NCBI GenBank assembly: GCA_020974905.1
Contig: CP087563.1
Coordinates: 1,984,001 to 2,048,000 of the forward strand
Origin: Planctomycetes bacterium syqfu
Lineage (GTDB): Bacteria > Planctomycetota > Phycisphaerae > Phycisphaerales > Phycisphaeraceae
DNA length: 64,000 nucleotides
Direction: 5' to 3'
Shown: positions 1 through 8,586 of the stretch, in pieces
Numbering within the stretch: position 1 is the first letter of the stretch
How the letters are laid out: every line of letters starts with the position of its first letter
Notes under the pieces: model-generated
What the model saw: only the letters and a program-made list of their open reading frames with translations
Database searches by the model: none
Told to the model about the DNA's origin: nothing
Made by a program: the position numbers and the translations under genes

Positions 1-224
1 GTCGGCAAGTTACCCACCCCACGGCGCGGCTCAAGCTGCTGAACACGACGCCGCGTTCGGTAACCAAGCTTCCGCGCACTCTCACGGACACGATCAGCCA
101 ACTCCTCGGAGTAACGGACGTTGTTGTTGTTCCGACCGTTGAGAATGGTTGAAGCTGCTGCCAGGGAGCAGCCTGCCAACTCGGTCACATCTTTGAGTGT
201 GGGTTTGGTTTCCGAACACTTCAT
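1..224 (-). CDS. LacI-family transcriptional regulator, N-terminal part (runs off the left edge)
   Basis: Only the first 74 codons are inside the window. They encode a typical LacI DNA-binding head: TLKDVTELAGCSLAAAS (helix-turn-helix), then ILNGRNNNNVRYSEELADR and the hinge-like ARKLGYRTRR. Family members bind palindromic operators as dimers and respond to sugars through a C-terminal periplasmic-binding-like domain, which here lies outside the window. The ATG at 224 is preceded by an AGG close to the start, so the ribosome site is weak. A TAGAAT hexamer lies a few bases upstream of the ATG, so a very short leader is possible. It faces away from the terminator of the neighbouring oxidoreductase gene and was probably part of another carbohydrate locus to the left. 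The target is unknown. Confidence 0.85.
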   Translation of the reverse strand, partial: MKCSETKPTLKDVTELAGCSLAAASTILNGRNNNNVRYSEELADRVRESARKLGYRTRRRVQQLEPRRGVGNLP

Positions 225-382
225 GCCTGATTCTATCCCAGCTTTGAAAACCACAAACAAGCGGTTTTTGATTAAAAATGATAAAACTCCAAATATTAAT
301 CATAGCAAGCAATGCGGTTTTCATCTTGTTACACAAGCATCCCAAATGTTCGCTGGAACTTGTATTTTCAGGGTTTATCCTA

Positions 383-423
383 ATAAAAAACAACACTCGG
401 CACCTGATGATGCCGAGTGTTGA
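383..423 (-). terminator. Rho-independent terminator of the oxidoreductase gene at 459-1808
   Basis: A perfect stem of ACACTCGGCA and TGCCGAGTGT closes an eight-base loop. On the minus strand it is followed by a run of T (GTTTTTTATT). It lies 36 bases after the stop codon at 459. Confidence 0.85.
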
Positions 424-458
424 GAACGATTGGGTTTGGCGCGTTTAGAACTTTTTCA

Positions 459-1808
459 TCAAACGCAGGCTGCTTCGGGTTCGGGGAACTTGACCAGTGA
501 TGGGATGTCCACAGGCTGACCGGTTTTAAAACAGATGTTGGCAGCAATGCCGGTGAGGATGGACATGGCGCCGTCGACATGGGAGGCAGCATGCTTGAGC
601 GGGTCAGGCGTGCCGGGTTCAAAGACATCACGCAGCAACTTGGCGTCACCCCCACCATGACCGCCTGCATTGGATTGCGGAATGTCGATGAGGATGGGCT
701 TTTGCCAATGATGTTGGAGCACCAATTGCGTCGGTTCCTTGACTTCGTAAGGCGAACCGCCGGAGACGTTGCGGGCGAAGTTGTGATCGTCATCACTGCC
801 TGAGACGTAGGCCGATTCCTGGCAGAAGAGTTCAAGGCGCCCCTTCGTACCATTGAAGGCAACGCGGTAACCTTCCCAGGGTGAGTAGGCGGTGAGGTGA
901 TAGCTCATGGTGGCACCGGATTGGTATCCGACCATGACTGCCATGTCGTCTTCAATATTGATGCCTTTGCCGAAGACAGATTGATCGCGGATGTAACCGT
1001 CTTCGTGTTCGGCGTCGAGGTAAAGTCCCTTGAGTTCCTTGTTGTTTTCCATGTTCAGGCCGAAGGGATCTTTGAGACCCACTTCACTGCCGTGGCAGCG
1101 TTCGTAGAACTCAGTCACGCCACGTGCCTTGGCATTTTCCTGGCCGTAGAACTTCAGGCCACCGAGTGCAAAAACCTTGGCAGGTTGCGAACCGATCCAC
1201 CAGTTGACCAGGTCAAAGTGGTGCGTGGCTTTGTGAACCATCAGGCCACCGGAGTTGGCTTTGTCACGGTGCCAGCGGCGGAAGTAGTCTGCACCGTGCT
1301 TGGTGTTGAGCAGCCACTCAAAGTGCACGGAGACGACGTCGCCGATTTCACCTGCCTGGATGAGTTCGCGGACTTTACTGTTACGCGGGGCATAGCGGTA
1401 ATTGAAGGTCACCGTCAGATGCTTGCCGGTCTTGACCTGCGTGTCGAGAATCTGCTGACATTTCTGGGCATCGGTGGTCATCGGCTTTTCGCTGATGGCA
1501 TCGCAGCCGGCTTCCATGGCACGACAGATGTATTCGTGATGCGTGCAGTCCTTTGAGGTGACGATCACGGTGTCCACCTTCAAATCCGCGATCATCTTTT
1601 CAAACTGGTCGGGCTTGTACGTCGGGACGGGCTTGTAGCCTTCGACTTCCTGGCTGTACTTGTTGTTGTAGTAATCCATGCGGGTCTGGTTCACATCGCA
1701 GAACGCGACCAGCTCGTTCTTTTCTGCATAGTCACCTAACAACGCTTTGGTGAACATGGCAGAACGGCTGCCAAGACCGACGACGGCATATCTTTTTCGA
1801 TCACTCAT
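459..1808 (-). CDS. Gfo/Idh/MocA-family NAD(P)-dependent oxidoreductase
   Basis: A 449-residue cytoplasmic oxidoreductase. The N-terminal Rossmann fold is visible in RYAVVGLGSRSAMF (nucleotide loop, residues 5-18), and the family EKP motif appears as SEKPMTTD near residue 107. A later HHFDLVNWWIG segment matches the substrate domain of the family, which oxidises or epimerises sugars, inositols or sugar acids. The start is set by CAGGAG eight bases before the ATG at 1808; a start seven codons upstream has no ribosome site. It is divergent from an AraC regulator (85 bases between the ORFs at 1829 and 1913), which probably controls it. The substrate cannot be read from sequence. It is longer than the usual 330-390 residues because of inserts in the C-terminal half. 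Confidence 0.88.
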   Translation of the reverse strand: MSDRKRYAVVGLGSRSAMFTKALLGDYAEKNELVAFCDVNQTRMDYYNNKYSQEVEGYKPVPTYKPDQFEKMIADLKVDTVIVTSKDCTHHEYICRAMEAGCDAISEKPMTTDAQKCQQILDTQVKTGKHLTVTFNYRYAPRNSKVRELIQAGEIGDVVSVHFEWLLNTKHGADYFRRWHRDKANSGGLMVHKATHHFDLVNWWIGSQPAKVFALGGLKFYGQENAKARGVTEFYERCHGSEVGLKDPFGLNMENNKELKGLYLDAEHEDGYIRDQSVFGKGINIEDDMAVMVGYQSGATMSYHLTAYSPWEGYRVAFNGTKGRLELFCQESAYVSGSDDDHNFARNVSGGSPYEVKEPTQLVLQHHWQKPILIDIPQSNAGGHGGGDAKLLRDVFEPGTPDPLKHAASHVDGAMSILTGIAANICFKTGQPVDIPSLVKFPEPEAACV

Positions 1809-1912
1809 GGTGAAAACTCCTGTGGGCAAAATTCATGACTTGTGCAGAATATATCTTAACCATTGTAACTTTACATTGACTTGATCAAACCTGGATATTA
1901 GCATTTTCGATC

Positions 1913-2722
1913 ATGCTCCATTATCTCTCATCAGGCAAACGCGACTACCACGCCAAACAGATCGGCATCAGTGTCCGCAGTGGCTGGGAATTTCAGGCGG
2001 TGGTCTCCGGGAAAATGGCACCGTCCTACCCCAGTCCCGAGGGAACAGATTCGTCCTATAAAAAAAGACATTTATGGATATTCACCCCCGGTGTCCCACA
2101 TGGTTGGCTCTCCCCGCCGGGACAGAATTGTCGCATTGTGGTTGCCCATGTGGATACTGAAGATATCCCCCCGTTACTGGTCCAGACCTGCCAGGAAACT
2201 GGTGTGCTGGATCGTGCATTGACGGGTAATGATGTCAAGCGAATTGAAGACCTGACAGCAGATTTAAAGCAGCATTATCCCCGCCTGACCAAACTCACCG
2301 GCCTGTACACCCAGCGGCTGATCACCGAGCTATGCACCATTGCGCTGCGGGATCAGAACCTGCCAGTGGGTGACTGGACGCAGCGGTACAACGAGCAGCG
2401 GGTGCGTGTTGCCATGACGTGGTTCAGTCAGAATATGAATCAGCATGTCGGCGTTGAGGAGATGGCCCAGGCGACGGGTCTGTCCCCTGCTCACCTGCGT
2501 CGACTCTTTGCTCAGACACGCAACGAATCACCATTGCAGGCGATCAACCAATTGCGATTGGAACGGGCAAGACATTTGCTGCGCGACTCGGAATTAGCCG
2601 TCGCGGAAATCGCTGACATCGTGGGCATGTCCGGGCCAACTGTGTTTTGTCGGTGGTACAAAACCGCGACGGGTTACACGCCACTGGAACACCGTAAACG
2701 AATGCGAATGGAAGTGGAATGA
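1913..2722 (+). CDS. AraC-family transcriptional regulator
   Basis: A 269-residue regulator. Residues 1-140 look like a cupin-type sensing domain (RHLWIFTPGVPHGW is typical of the ligand barrel). Residues 165-265 hold the two helix-turn-helix units: VGVEEMAQATGLSPAHLRRLF and then AVAEIADIVGMSGPTVFCRWYK, ending in the usual TGYTPLEHRKRM. Such proteins activate neighbouring catabolic genes when a sugar is bound. It is divergent from the Gfo/Idh/MocA gene and both promoters must lie in the short gap, so that gene is the likely target. No clear ribosome site precedes the ATG, so the exact start is less certain than the family. Confidence 0.9.
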   Translation: MLHYLSSGKRDYHAKQIGISVRSGWEFQAVVSGKMAPSYPSPEGTDSSYKKRHLWIFTPGVPHGWLSPPGQNCRIVVAHVDTEDIPPLLVQTCQETGVLDRALTGNDVKRIEDLTADLKQHYPRLTKLTGLYTQRLITELCTIALRDQNLPVGDWTQRYNEQRVRVAMTWFSQNMNQHVGVEEMAQATGLSPAHLRRLFAQTRNESPLQAINQLRLERARHLLRDSELAVAEIADIVGMSGPTVFCRWYKTATGYTPLEHRKRMRMEVE

Positions 2723-2735
2723 CTTGTCATTTGAC

Positions 2736-2796
2736 CGCATCACTGGTGATGCGCGATGGTGGTTAAGCCTCGAAGACCGCATCACAAGTGATGCGG
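2736..2796. repeat. Pair of short palindromes, CGCATCAC/GTGATGCG type
   Basis: Two palindromes lie between the convergent AraC and plsY genes: CGCATCACTGGTGATGCG at 2736-2753 and CCGCATCACAAGTGATGCGG at 2777-2796. Neither has a T-run, so they are not standard terminators. Related palindromes occur at 4657, 7097 and 35935, often followed by GCT. Confidence 0.75.
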
Positions 2797-2814
2797 CTAA
2801 ATTCCAGATACTCG

Positions 2815-3474
2815 TCACTCGCTGGGTTGCGATTTTTTTTGCAACACCTTGGATTCAGTCCCCGCAAGCAGGCGGCTGATGTTGGTACGGTGACGCAGAA
2901 TCACCAGTAATCCAAGCAGGCAACTGACAATCAAAAACGGCAGGACATCCACCACGTTCTGATGGTGATGGAACTTATTGATCAGAATCAAGAACACCGG
3001 CAAGACCAACGCGCCGATGATGCTTGCCAAGCTGATGTATCGCCAGATCAACACACAGATGATCCAAACGACAATCGCGCCCAATGCCGGTAACGTGAGT
3101 GTCGGCCAGAACCCCAGCAAGACGCCGAACCCGGTCGCGACACCTTTACCGCCCTTGAACTTCAGCCACACCGGGAAGACATGGCCCAACACGCAGGCTG
3201 CTGCGACCGCCAACCATTGCCACTGTCCTGCAACCGTGCTGTGATCAATGAACTGTCCTGCGATGGCAACCGGTAAAGCGCCCTTGAGCACGTCCATGAG
3301 AAAGCAGGCGATGCCATAGGGTTTACCCAGCACGCGCCCGACATTGGTTGCCCCGACATTGCCACTGCCCTGCTTGCGGATATCCACGCCTTTGGCAAAA
3401 CCAATGAGCAGGCTAAACGGGATCGAGCCAGCGACATAACCAATCAATAACCAGATGAGCCAGTTTGAAAGCAT
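2815..3474 (-). CDS. plsY: Glycerol-3-phosphate acyltransferase PlsY
   Basis: An integral membrane enzyme that moves the acyl group of acyl-phosphate to glycerol-3-phosphate, the first step of phospholipid synthesis in most bacteria. The 219-residue protein starts with a membrane helix (MLSNWLIWLLIGYVAGSIPF). It carries the family motifs GSIPFSLLIG, the phosphate-binding GSGNVGATNVGRVLG, and VFPVWLKFKGGKGVATGFG. About five membrane spans are visible. The length fits the usual ~200 residues. A 12-codon longer start at 3510 is possible. Neither start has a strong ribosome site; the internal one puts the first helix right at the N-terminus. It appears to be a single-gene unit. Confidence 0.95.
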   Translation of the reverse strand: MLSNWLIWLLIGYVAGSIPFSLLIGFAKGVDIRKQGSGNVGATNVGRVLGKPYGIACFLMDVLKGALPVAIAGQFIDHSTVAGQWQWLAVAAACVLGHVFPVWLKFKGGKGVATGFGVLLGFWPTLTLPALGAIVVWIICVLIWRYISLASIIGALVLPVFLILINKFHHHQNVVDVLPFLIVSCLLGLLVILRHRTNISRLLAGTESKVLQKKSQPSE

Positions 3475-3633
3475 GGGGCGTATGGTAACCAGACTCTGCT
3501 GCGGATGCACATGCGATCTGCAAATTGTACATTTTGAGCAACATCGCCAAATAACGCCTTCAACTTACCTGTCAGTTGGGTATCATCAAAAACCTTGTAT
3601 CCTGCACGACTCCAACTTTAAGGCTCAACAATC

Positions 3634-4644
3634 ATGCTCTGGAATGATGTTCTCTTACACAATGTCGCTCAAATCAATGATGTCTTGCGTGAAGGCAAAC
3701 AACTTCAACGCGTCCCTGATGATGTCCGCGAACATCTGAATCCCAGGGCACAGGAACGCTGCCGCGTTGCTTCGAACAGCGAGATCCGATTTGTCGCAGA
3801 CGGCCCGGTGAAAGTCACCCTCTCCTCACCCCAGGGCAACGGTACCTTCCATGTCTCGTACGGCTCATTCATGGACTCAGGCCAATACCCGCTGACCAAT
3901 GCACCATTGACCATTGAGTTAACCGTCAACGAACGCTTAACCACGCTCAACAAGCAATTCCTGAAAAATGACCCATGGTCACCCAACGTGATCCGACTCC
4001 TTTTCCCGCGACAGGAAATCGTGGTTTACAAAATCGAAGGTAAAAATCTCCGTGCTCCCAAGCCCGAGGAAATGCCAAGCCTGCGATACCTTGCCTACGG
4101 CACGTCGATCACCGAAGGCGGATGTGCCACCAAACCGCATCTCTGTTACACCGCACAGACCGCCCAACTGCTCGGGGCAGACCTGATCAACCTGGGCATG
4201 TCGGGCTCGTGTCACGCTGAGCCGGAGATGTTCGATTACATCGCTTCACGTGATGACTGGGACATTGCAACACTGGCTTTGTCGGTCAACATGATGGGCT
4301 TTGAAAATGACGAATTCCGCAAGCGCGTAAAGTACGGCATTAACAAGGTCGCCCAAGCGCATCCCGACAAACCCATCGCCTGTATCACGCTCTTCCAACA
4401 TAGTCACGATTTCTGTGAAGCACCCGATTCGGAACCTGCTCAAAAGACGCAGGCCTTCCGCCAGATTCTCCGTGATGAAGTCGCTGCCTCCGGCAAAGCC
4501 AATCTCCATTTGATCGAGGGACCGGAGATTCTCGACAGCGCCCAATGCCTGACCCATGACATGATCCATCCGTCGGACTGGGGCATGCGTCGCATGGCAG
4601 AAAACCTGTCCGCCAAACTCAAAGCATTGCTCGAATCGAAATAA
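3634..4644 (+). CDS. SGNH/GDSL-family hydrolase (cytoplasmic esterase-like)
   Basis: A 336-residue protein without a signal peptide. Residues 1-140 form a beta-rich N-terminal domain like that found before SGNH_3 domains. The hydrolase core begins at YLAYGTSITEGG, with GTS in place of the classical GDS and Ser as the expected nucleophile. It continues with DLINLGMSGSCH (block II Gly) and ends with HDMIHPSDWGMRRMA, which supplies the Asp/His pair. The third-block Asn may be in LALSVNMMGF, where the usual GxND is altered. Family members remove acyl groups from sugars or lipids. The ATG follows AAGG with ten-base spacing. In a carbohydrate-rich region a sugar-ester deacylase is plausible, but the substrate is unknown. 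Confidence 0.8.
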   Translation: MLWNDVLLHNVAQINDVLREGKQLQRVPDDVREHLNPRAQERCRVASNSEIRFVADGPVKVTLSSPQGNGTFHVSYGSFMDSGQYPLTNAPLTIELTVNERLTTLNKQFLKNDPWSPNVIRLLFPRQEIVVYKIEGKNLRAPKPEEMPSLRYLAYGTSITEGGCATKPHLCYTAQTAQLLGADLINLGMSGSCHAEPEMFDYIASRDDWDIATLALSVNMMGFENDEFRKRVKYGINKVAQAHPDKPIACITLFQHSHDFCEAPDSEPAQKTQAFRQILRDEVAASGKANLHLIEGPEILDSAQCLTHDMIHPSDWGMRRMAENLSAKLKALLESK

Positions 4645-4656
4645 GTTCGCGGATCA

Positions 4657-4673
4657 GCATCACGCAGTGATGC
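4657..4673. repeat. Short palindrome GCATCAC-GCA-GTGATGC
   Basis: Perfect seven-base arms around a three-base loop, 12 bases after the SGNH stop codon and followed by AGCT. It is the same type as the copies at 2736-2796 and 35935-35951. Confidence 0.7.
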
Positions 4674-4711
4674 AGCTATTTCTCAAACACAAATACAAAC
4701 ATCACCAAGTC

Positions 4712-4742
4712 AAAAGCACACGCATCACCGTGTGCTTTTTTC
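4712..4742 (+). terminator. Rho-independent terminator of the SGNH gene
   Basis: The stem AAAGCACACG/CGTGTGCTTT with a six-base loop is followed by TTTTTT. It sits 68 bases after the stop codon. The left A-run could also let it act from the other strand. Confidence 0.85.
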
Positions 4743-4829
4743 ATTGCGCAACATCCTGACAAGCATGCTTGCGGGAATAAATCACGCCTTATCCGGGTTT
4801 ACTCATGACCTCATGATAAGGAGTTGATC

Positions 4830-5540
4830 ATGCCCGCCATCCTGCATCAATCCGAAAGTCGTGGCAAAGCTGACCACGGTTGGTTAAAAGCCCGTCACAC
4901 GTTCAGTTTCGCTGGCTATCAGGACCCCACACGCATGCGGTTTGGTCTGCTGCGTGTACTCAACGATGACATCATCGCACCGGGGATGGGGTTTGATACC
5001 CACCCGCATCAAAACATGGAAATCATCACAATTCCTCTGGCAGGCCTGCTTGCCCACAAAGACTCCATGGGACATGAACGAACGCTCAGCCCCAATGAAG
5101 TCCAGATGATGTCTGCTGGCAGTGGTCTGACGCATTCAGAGTACAACGCGTCGGACACCTTGTCGGTGAATCTACTGCAACTGTGGATTTTCCCCAAGGT
5201 CAAAAACATTGAACCGCGTTATAACCAGAAACGTTTTGCATCCGACGAACGTATCAATCGATGGCAGCTACTGGTCTCACCCAATGGTGCAGAAGGCTCA
5301 TTGGAGATTAATCAGGATGCCTGGCTCAGCCGTGTGGATTTGGAAGAAAACCAAAGTATCACCGCAAGGACACATGATCCGGTCAACGGTTTGTACCTGT
5401 TTGTGATTGATGGGCATGTTTCTGCCAATGAGCAGTATCTGGGTGAACGGGATGCGATTGGCTTTGACAGTGTGCGTGATGTTCAAATCAAAGCAGAGAA
5501 GTCTGCACGGATACTGGCCATTGAAGTGCCGATGGGTTGA
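4830..5540 (+). CDS. Pirin-family protein (YhhW-like cupin, possible quercetin 2,3-dioxygenase)
   Basis: A 236-residue bicupin protein. The N-terminal cupin carries the metal-binding pattern of the family: THPHQNMEI (two His) and GSGLTHSEYNAS (His and Glu). The opening ESRGKADHGWLKARHTFSF is a pirin signature. Characterised relatives bind a single metal and some open flavonol rings; many have no known substrate. The start is fixed by AAGGAG six bases before the ATG at 4830; a TTG two codons earlier lies inside that site. It is a single gene bounded by terminators on both sides. The fold call is firm and the reaction is not. Confidence 0.92.
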   Translation: MPAILHQSESRGKADHGWLKARHTFSFAGYQDPTRMRFGLLRVLNDDIIAPGMGFDTHPHQNMEIITIPLAGLLAHKDSMGHERTLSPNEVQMMSAGSGLTHSEYNASDTLSVNLLQLWIFPKVKNIEPRYNQKRFASDERINRWQLLVSPNGAEGSLEINQDAWLSRVDLEENQSITARTHDPVNGLYLFVIDGHVSANEQYLGERDAIGFDSVRDVQIKAEKSARILAIEVPMG

Positions 5541-5554
5541 CCATTTGAATCACG

Positions 5555-5585
5555 AAAAAAGCACACTCAAATGAGCGTGCTTTTT
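5555..5585. terminator. Bidirectional terminator between the pirin and small membrane protein genes
   Basis: The stem AAAAGCAC...GTGCTTTT is flanked by A and T runs on both sides, so it can end transcripts from either direction. It serves the convergent pirin gene (plus) and the 69-residue gene (minus). Confidence 0.85.
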
Positions 5586-5640
5586 CCATCAATCAACAAT
5601 CATCATTTCACTACGAAGTGTTTGGGAGCTGGATTGGTTC

Positions 5641-5850
5641 TTACTTGCGGACTTCGACGGTCTGTGCTTTTTGAGCCTGCTGAGCAAGCTGCTTTTTGCG
5701 GGCTTCCATGCACATGCCAAGACCGATGAGGCCGATGCCGATGGCGGCGCCGGGGCTTTGGAAGATCACGCCGGAGGTTGGGTTGAGTGCGGCAAAGAGG
5801 ATGATGCCAGCGACAAAGGCCCATGCGGCGAATTGAGCGAAAGATTTCAT
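5641..5850 (-). CDS. Small hypothetical membrane protein, 69 residues
   Basis: No family was recognised. The protein has two hydrophobic stretches, FAAWAFVAGIILFAALNP (residues 6-23) and a Gly-rich AAIGIGLIGLGMCME (residues 35-49). A charged tail, EARKKQLAQQAQKAQTVEVRK, could form a short helix on one face of the membrane. GGAGG seven bases before the ATG supports translation, and a terminator follows the gene. It is probably a two-pass inner-membrane protein; the function is unknown. Confidence 0.75.
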   Translation of the reverse strand: MKSFAQFAAWAFVAGIILFAALNPTSGVIFQSPGAAIGIGLIGLGMCMEARKKQLAQQAQKAQTVEVRK

Positions 5851-6065
5851 GACGATGCCTCCAAAGAGTGAGTTACTGCTTACTGCTTGCCCTGTTGATC
5901 AAACCAAACGATTTGGGATTTACAGATGCAAATGCAAACGTCAAAAAAATTGTCCTCATTTTGACTGCAAACGACAAAACCGCACATGAAGCATAATCCC
6001 GGCATTCTTGCCTGTTCAGGGACATGATTATCAGACCTAGGGTGTAAGCGATTCTGACAATGCAC

Positions 6066-6088
6066 AAAAAAAACTGACATGTGTCAGC
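6066..6088 (-). terminator. Short Rho-independent terminator of the PDZ gene
   Basis: On the minus strand the perfect CTGACA-CA-TGTCAG stem is followed by eight T residues. It lies 30 bases after the PDZ-protein stop codon. Confidence 0.75.
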
Positions 6089-6117
6089 CTGAACAATGAG
6101 TGAGATGTTTAAGGCGA

Positions 6118-6888
6118 TTACTGACTGGCGTTGGCATGCCACTGAATGGAGATGGGATTGGCGGAGAGTTCACTGTCTTTGGCGTTGCGTGGCTGGGGTT
6201 GCTTGAAGAGTTCGACCATGCGTTTGTGCCAAAGGTCACGGGCGAATTTGGAAAGCGTGATTGAGGCTTGCGAACCAACGCGTTTGGACTCGTAAAGTTT
6301 ACCCAATGCCGGAGCAGGTGCGGTGGGTAGCGAGACGGTGATGGGTTGTTTGTCACGAATGACTTTGAACTCGATCATGGTGCCAGCCCGGTGAGCCTGA
6401 ACGAGATTTTTGAAGCTTGCGTCGATGCCCTGCTTATCCGATGCCGCGACGAGTGGTTGCTGATTGACTTCGACGATCACGTCACCGGCACGCAGCACCT
6501 CATGGGCCGGCATGCCCGGCAGTGTGTCCTGAACCATCACCCCACCGGACTCAAGCAGGGGTTGTGAAATCGGTTTGACTTCCGCCAACTGGATACCAAT
6601 GGAACCAGGCTGATTACTGTAATTTTCAACCTGGCTGATCCATGCTTTGAGACAGCGGTGCATGGCGATTTCTTCAAGACGGTAACGCTGCTCAGGGGTC
6701 TGAGCTTGATGAAAGAGTTCGTTGAGTTGATCGTCGGTGAGTTGGGTTTCCTGCATCAACTGCTCGGTAACCTGCTGGCGGATGGCATAGTCAGCATGAT
6801 CCAACTGGTCCAGGCGCGTCGACAGTGACAGCTCACCCGTCTGGGTCAGCAGTGCCAGGCATAACACCATTTGCACACCCGTGATCAT
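6118..6888 (-). CDS. Exported PDZ-domain protein
   Basis: A 256-residue protein with a signal-like N-terminus (MITGVQMVLCLALLTQTGEL). Residues 25-90 are helical, with an HEAT-like look (YAIRQQVTEQLMQETQLTDDQ). A PDZ domain covers about residues 95-195: GSIGIQLAEVKPISQPLL, then GMPAHEVLRAGDVIVEVNQQPL, the classical carboxylate-loop and inter-repeat pattern. No protease domain is attached. Stand-alone PDZ proteins of this type bind protein C-termini in the periplasm or act as scaffolds. The start at 6888 has AGGAAG just upstream; a longer reading to 6945 lacks one. It is a single gene with its own terminator. Confidence 0.82.
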   Translation of the reverse strand: MITGVQMVLCLALLTQTGELSLSTRLDQLDHADYAIRQQVTEQLMQETQLTDDQLNELFHQAQTPEQRYRLEEIAMHRCLKAWISQVENYSNQPGSIGIQLAEVKPISQPLLESGGVMVQDTLPGMPAHEVLRAGDVIVEVNQQPLVAASDKQGIDASFKNLVQAHRAGTMIEFKVIRDKQPITVSLPTAPAPALGKLYESKRVGSQASITLSKFARDLWHKRMVELFKQPQPRNAKDSELSANPISIQWHANASQ

Positions 6889-7096
6889 TGTCTTCCTGAG
6901 TACCCAATCTAAAAAGAGCTGCCCAATGCAGTCGAAGCATTGCAATCGCCGCCGACACCCTCAATTGATCGGCAATTTGCAACCCCCATGACACCCTATT
7001 GTGTGATTATAACACAGATATTTGGGATACCAATTAAAATTGCACTTTGAGATGGAAACCAGCAGTTTGAATGACATGTTGAGCGTTGCTCAAACC

Positions 7097-7115
7097 CCGC
7101 GTTGACACAACGCGG
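7097..7115. repeat. Short palindrome CCGCGTTG-ACA-CAACGCGG
   Basis: Perfect eight-base arms around ACA, followed by CTCGCC, 22 bases after the phosphotransferase stop codon. There is no T-run on either strand. It resembles the other short palindromes near gene ends in this window. Confidence 0.65.
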
Positions 7116-7136
7116 CTCGCCTGATGGATTCGGACA

Positions 7137-8294
7137 TCAACTATCGAGGATTTCGGACAGACGTTGGGCATGTTCCTGAAGCCAACGGACTTTGCGTTCG
7201 ACCATCAGCAGGAAACTTAACCCCTCCATCCGCGCAAATTGACCGGTCTGGGCGATGGGGATCACACTTTCTGCAATCAAGGCTTCGATCATCAGCCAGG
7301 GGATGGTGCGCAACTCAGCACGTGAGAGCACACAATTGGGCACTGAGTCATAAGCCCGCAAAAACCGCTTGAACCGGGCTTCGTCGAGGTTGTCGGGCCA
7401 CTGCACCGGATCGTCACCGCCACCGATGATGGAGAACTGCAACGCGCCGTTGGCAATATCCGTGATGCGCTGCTGAATGCGGGCTGCGTCATAGTCGATC
7501 ACAGCAACGACCTTGGGGCCACGGAAGAGCATGTTCCCCGGATGCCAGTCACTGTGGACGATCTGCATCGGCCAGTCAGGCAGGCCCATTTCGTTGACCT
7601 TCATGGCTGCTTCGTTGTATGCCGTCTTCACAAAATTGGCTAGATCCAGTATTTGCTGCTTGGAGGCACGCTCAAATTCCGGGTCATTCCTGTGTAATGC
7701 CTGGGGGATGCGCTCAAAGGAGGCTGCAACGGATCGCGAGGCATGGTAGGAGCCCATGGCCGGTTCATACTCCGGCTGGAAGTCTGCCAGGAGTTTATGG
7801 AAGATCGCCAGCGTTTTGCCAGAATCCCCGGTGGCTTCGAGGGAGTTGTCGTAGCTGATGCCTTTGATGTACTCGAAGAGTTCATAGATGTTATGCCGCC
7901 ACTGGAGCATGGAGTTGTTGTCATTGGTGGTGCCAATGAGATGCGGCAGTGGGAACTGTTTAGACGCCAGGTAAAGCTGTAACTGGTGACAGAATGCGAC
8001 TTTGAACGGGTCATCCTTACCGCGTGCCCGGCGCTTGAGCAGGAACAGGCCCTTTTCCGAACGGATCAGCAGCTTGGGAGCTTTGCGTGAACCGCGGGGA
8101 AATTCCTGGATAGCTTCAATAATCCCAATGTCGAAATAGGACAGAACGATGGCCAACTCTTCACTGCTAAAGCGGGTCCGCCCGTCTGCTGCGGTCATGG
8201 CGCTGGAGACCCCGGATTGGCCGGAGGCTGAGAGCCCGGACATCCCGACGTTGACGCCGGTGTGCTGGGATGGTGGAGGAGGCGGATAGGCCAT
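7137..8294 (-). CDS. Aminoglycoside-phosphotransferase-like kinase (APH/HSK-II fold)
   Basis: A 385-residue cytoplasmic protein with an eukaryote-kinase-like fold. The catalytic loop is HSDWHPGNMLF near residue 255 (catalytic Asp and metal-binding Asn), followed by the metal-binding VIDYDAAR. The ATP-binding lobe includes LFLLKRRARG with a candidate lysine near residue 87. Family members phosphorylate small molecules such as homoserine, choline, sugars or aminoglycosides; nothing points to resistance in particular. The first 45 residues are a low-complexity Pro/Ser/Gly extension starting MAYPPPPPS, which is unusual. The ATG at 8294 is favoured, with AGGA upstream. A good promoter lies about 55 bases upstream. 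Confidence 0.85.
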   Translation of the reverse strand: MAYPPPPPSQHTGVNVGMSGLSASGQSGVSSAMTAADGRTRFSSEELAIVLSYFDIGIIEAIQEFPRGSRKAPKLLIRSEKGLFLLKRRARGKDDPFKVAFCHQLQLYLASKQFPLPHLIGTTNDNNSMLQWRHNIYELFEYIKGISYDNSLEATGDSGKTLAIFHKLLADFQPEYEPAMGSYHASRSVAASFERIPQALHRNDPEFERASKQQILDLANFVKTAYNEAAMKVNEMGLPDWPMQIVHSDWHPGNMLFRGPKVVAVIDYDAARIQQRITDIANGALQFSIIGGGDDPVQWPDNLDEARFKRFLRAYDSVPNCVLSRAELRTIPWLMIEALIAESVIPIAQTGQFARMEGLSFLLMVERKVRWLQEHAQRLSEILDS

Positions 8295-8348
8295 AGACAA
8301 TCGTCCTTGGTTGACTTGCCTGCGGGCATGTGTCGCACGCCCAAAGCT

Positions 8349-8375
8349 ATTATAGAGTTACAATCGGCCAATCAA
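8349..8375 (-). promoter_or_regulatory. Candidate sigma-70 promoter of the phosphotransferase gene
   Basis: On the minus strand TTGATT and TATAAT are separated by 15 bases. The -10 ends 54 bases before the ATG at 8294. The match is good but the spacing is short. Confidence 0.5.
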
Positions 8376-8524
8376 AGGGAGAATATGAATTTCAGGCAAT
8401 GGAAGTCCGTTTTGATGTCCCCGAAGATGCTTTTGCCGAGTCCAACCGTGCTAAAGTGCAAGCGGTTTGAGAGTTAAAATTCCGGGACTCGGGGGCAAAA
8501 TCGGCATCTACTCCCCGTTTCCAC

Positions 8525-8552
8525 TTGCAGGCAGTTAATGTCCTGTTACAAT
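8525..8552 (+). promoter_or_regulatory. Candidate sigma-70 promoter of rpsB-tsf
   Basis: TTGCAG and TACAAT are separated by 16 bases. The predicted transcript start near 8559 would give a 5' leader of about 260 nucleotides before rpsB, which contains the two hairpins annotated below. Confidence 0.55.
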
Positions 8553-8586
8553 GTGCGAATCGGCTCTGGTGGGCTACGTGGAGTCG

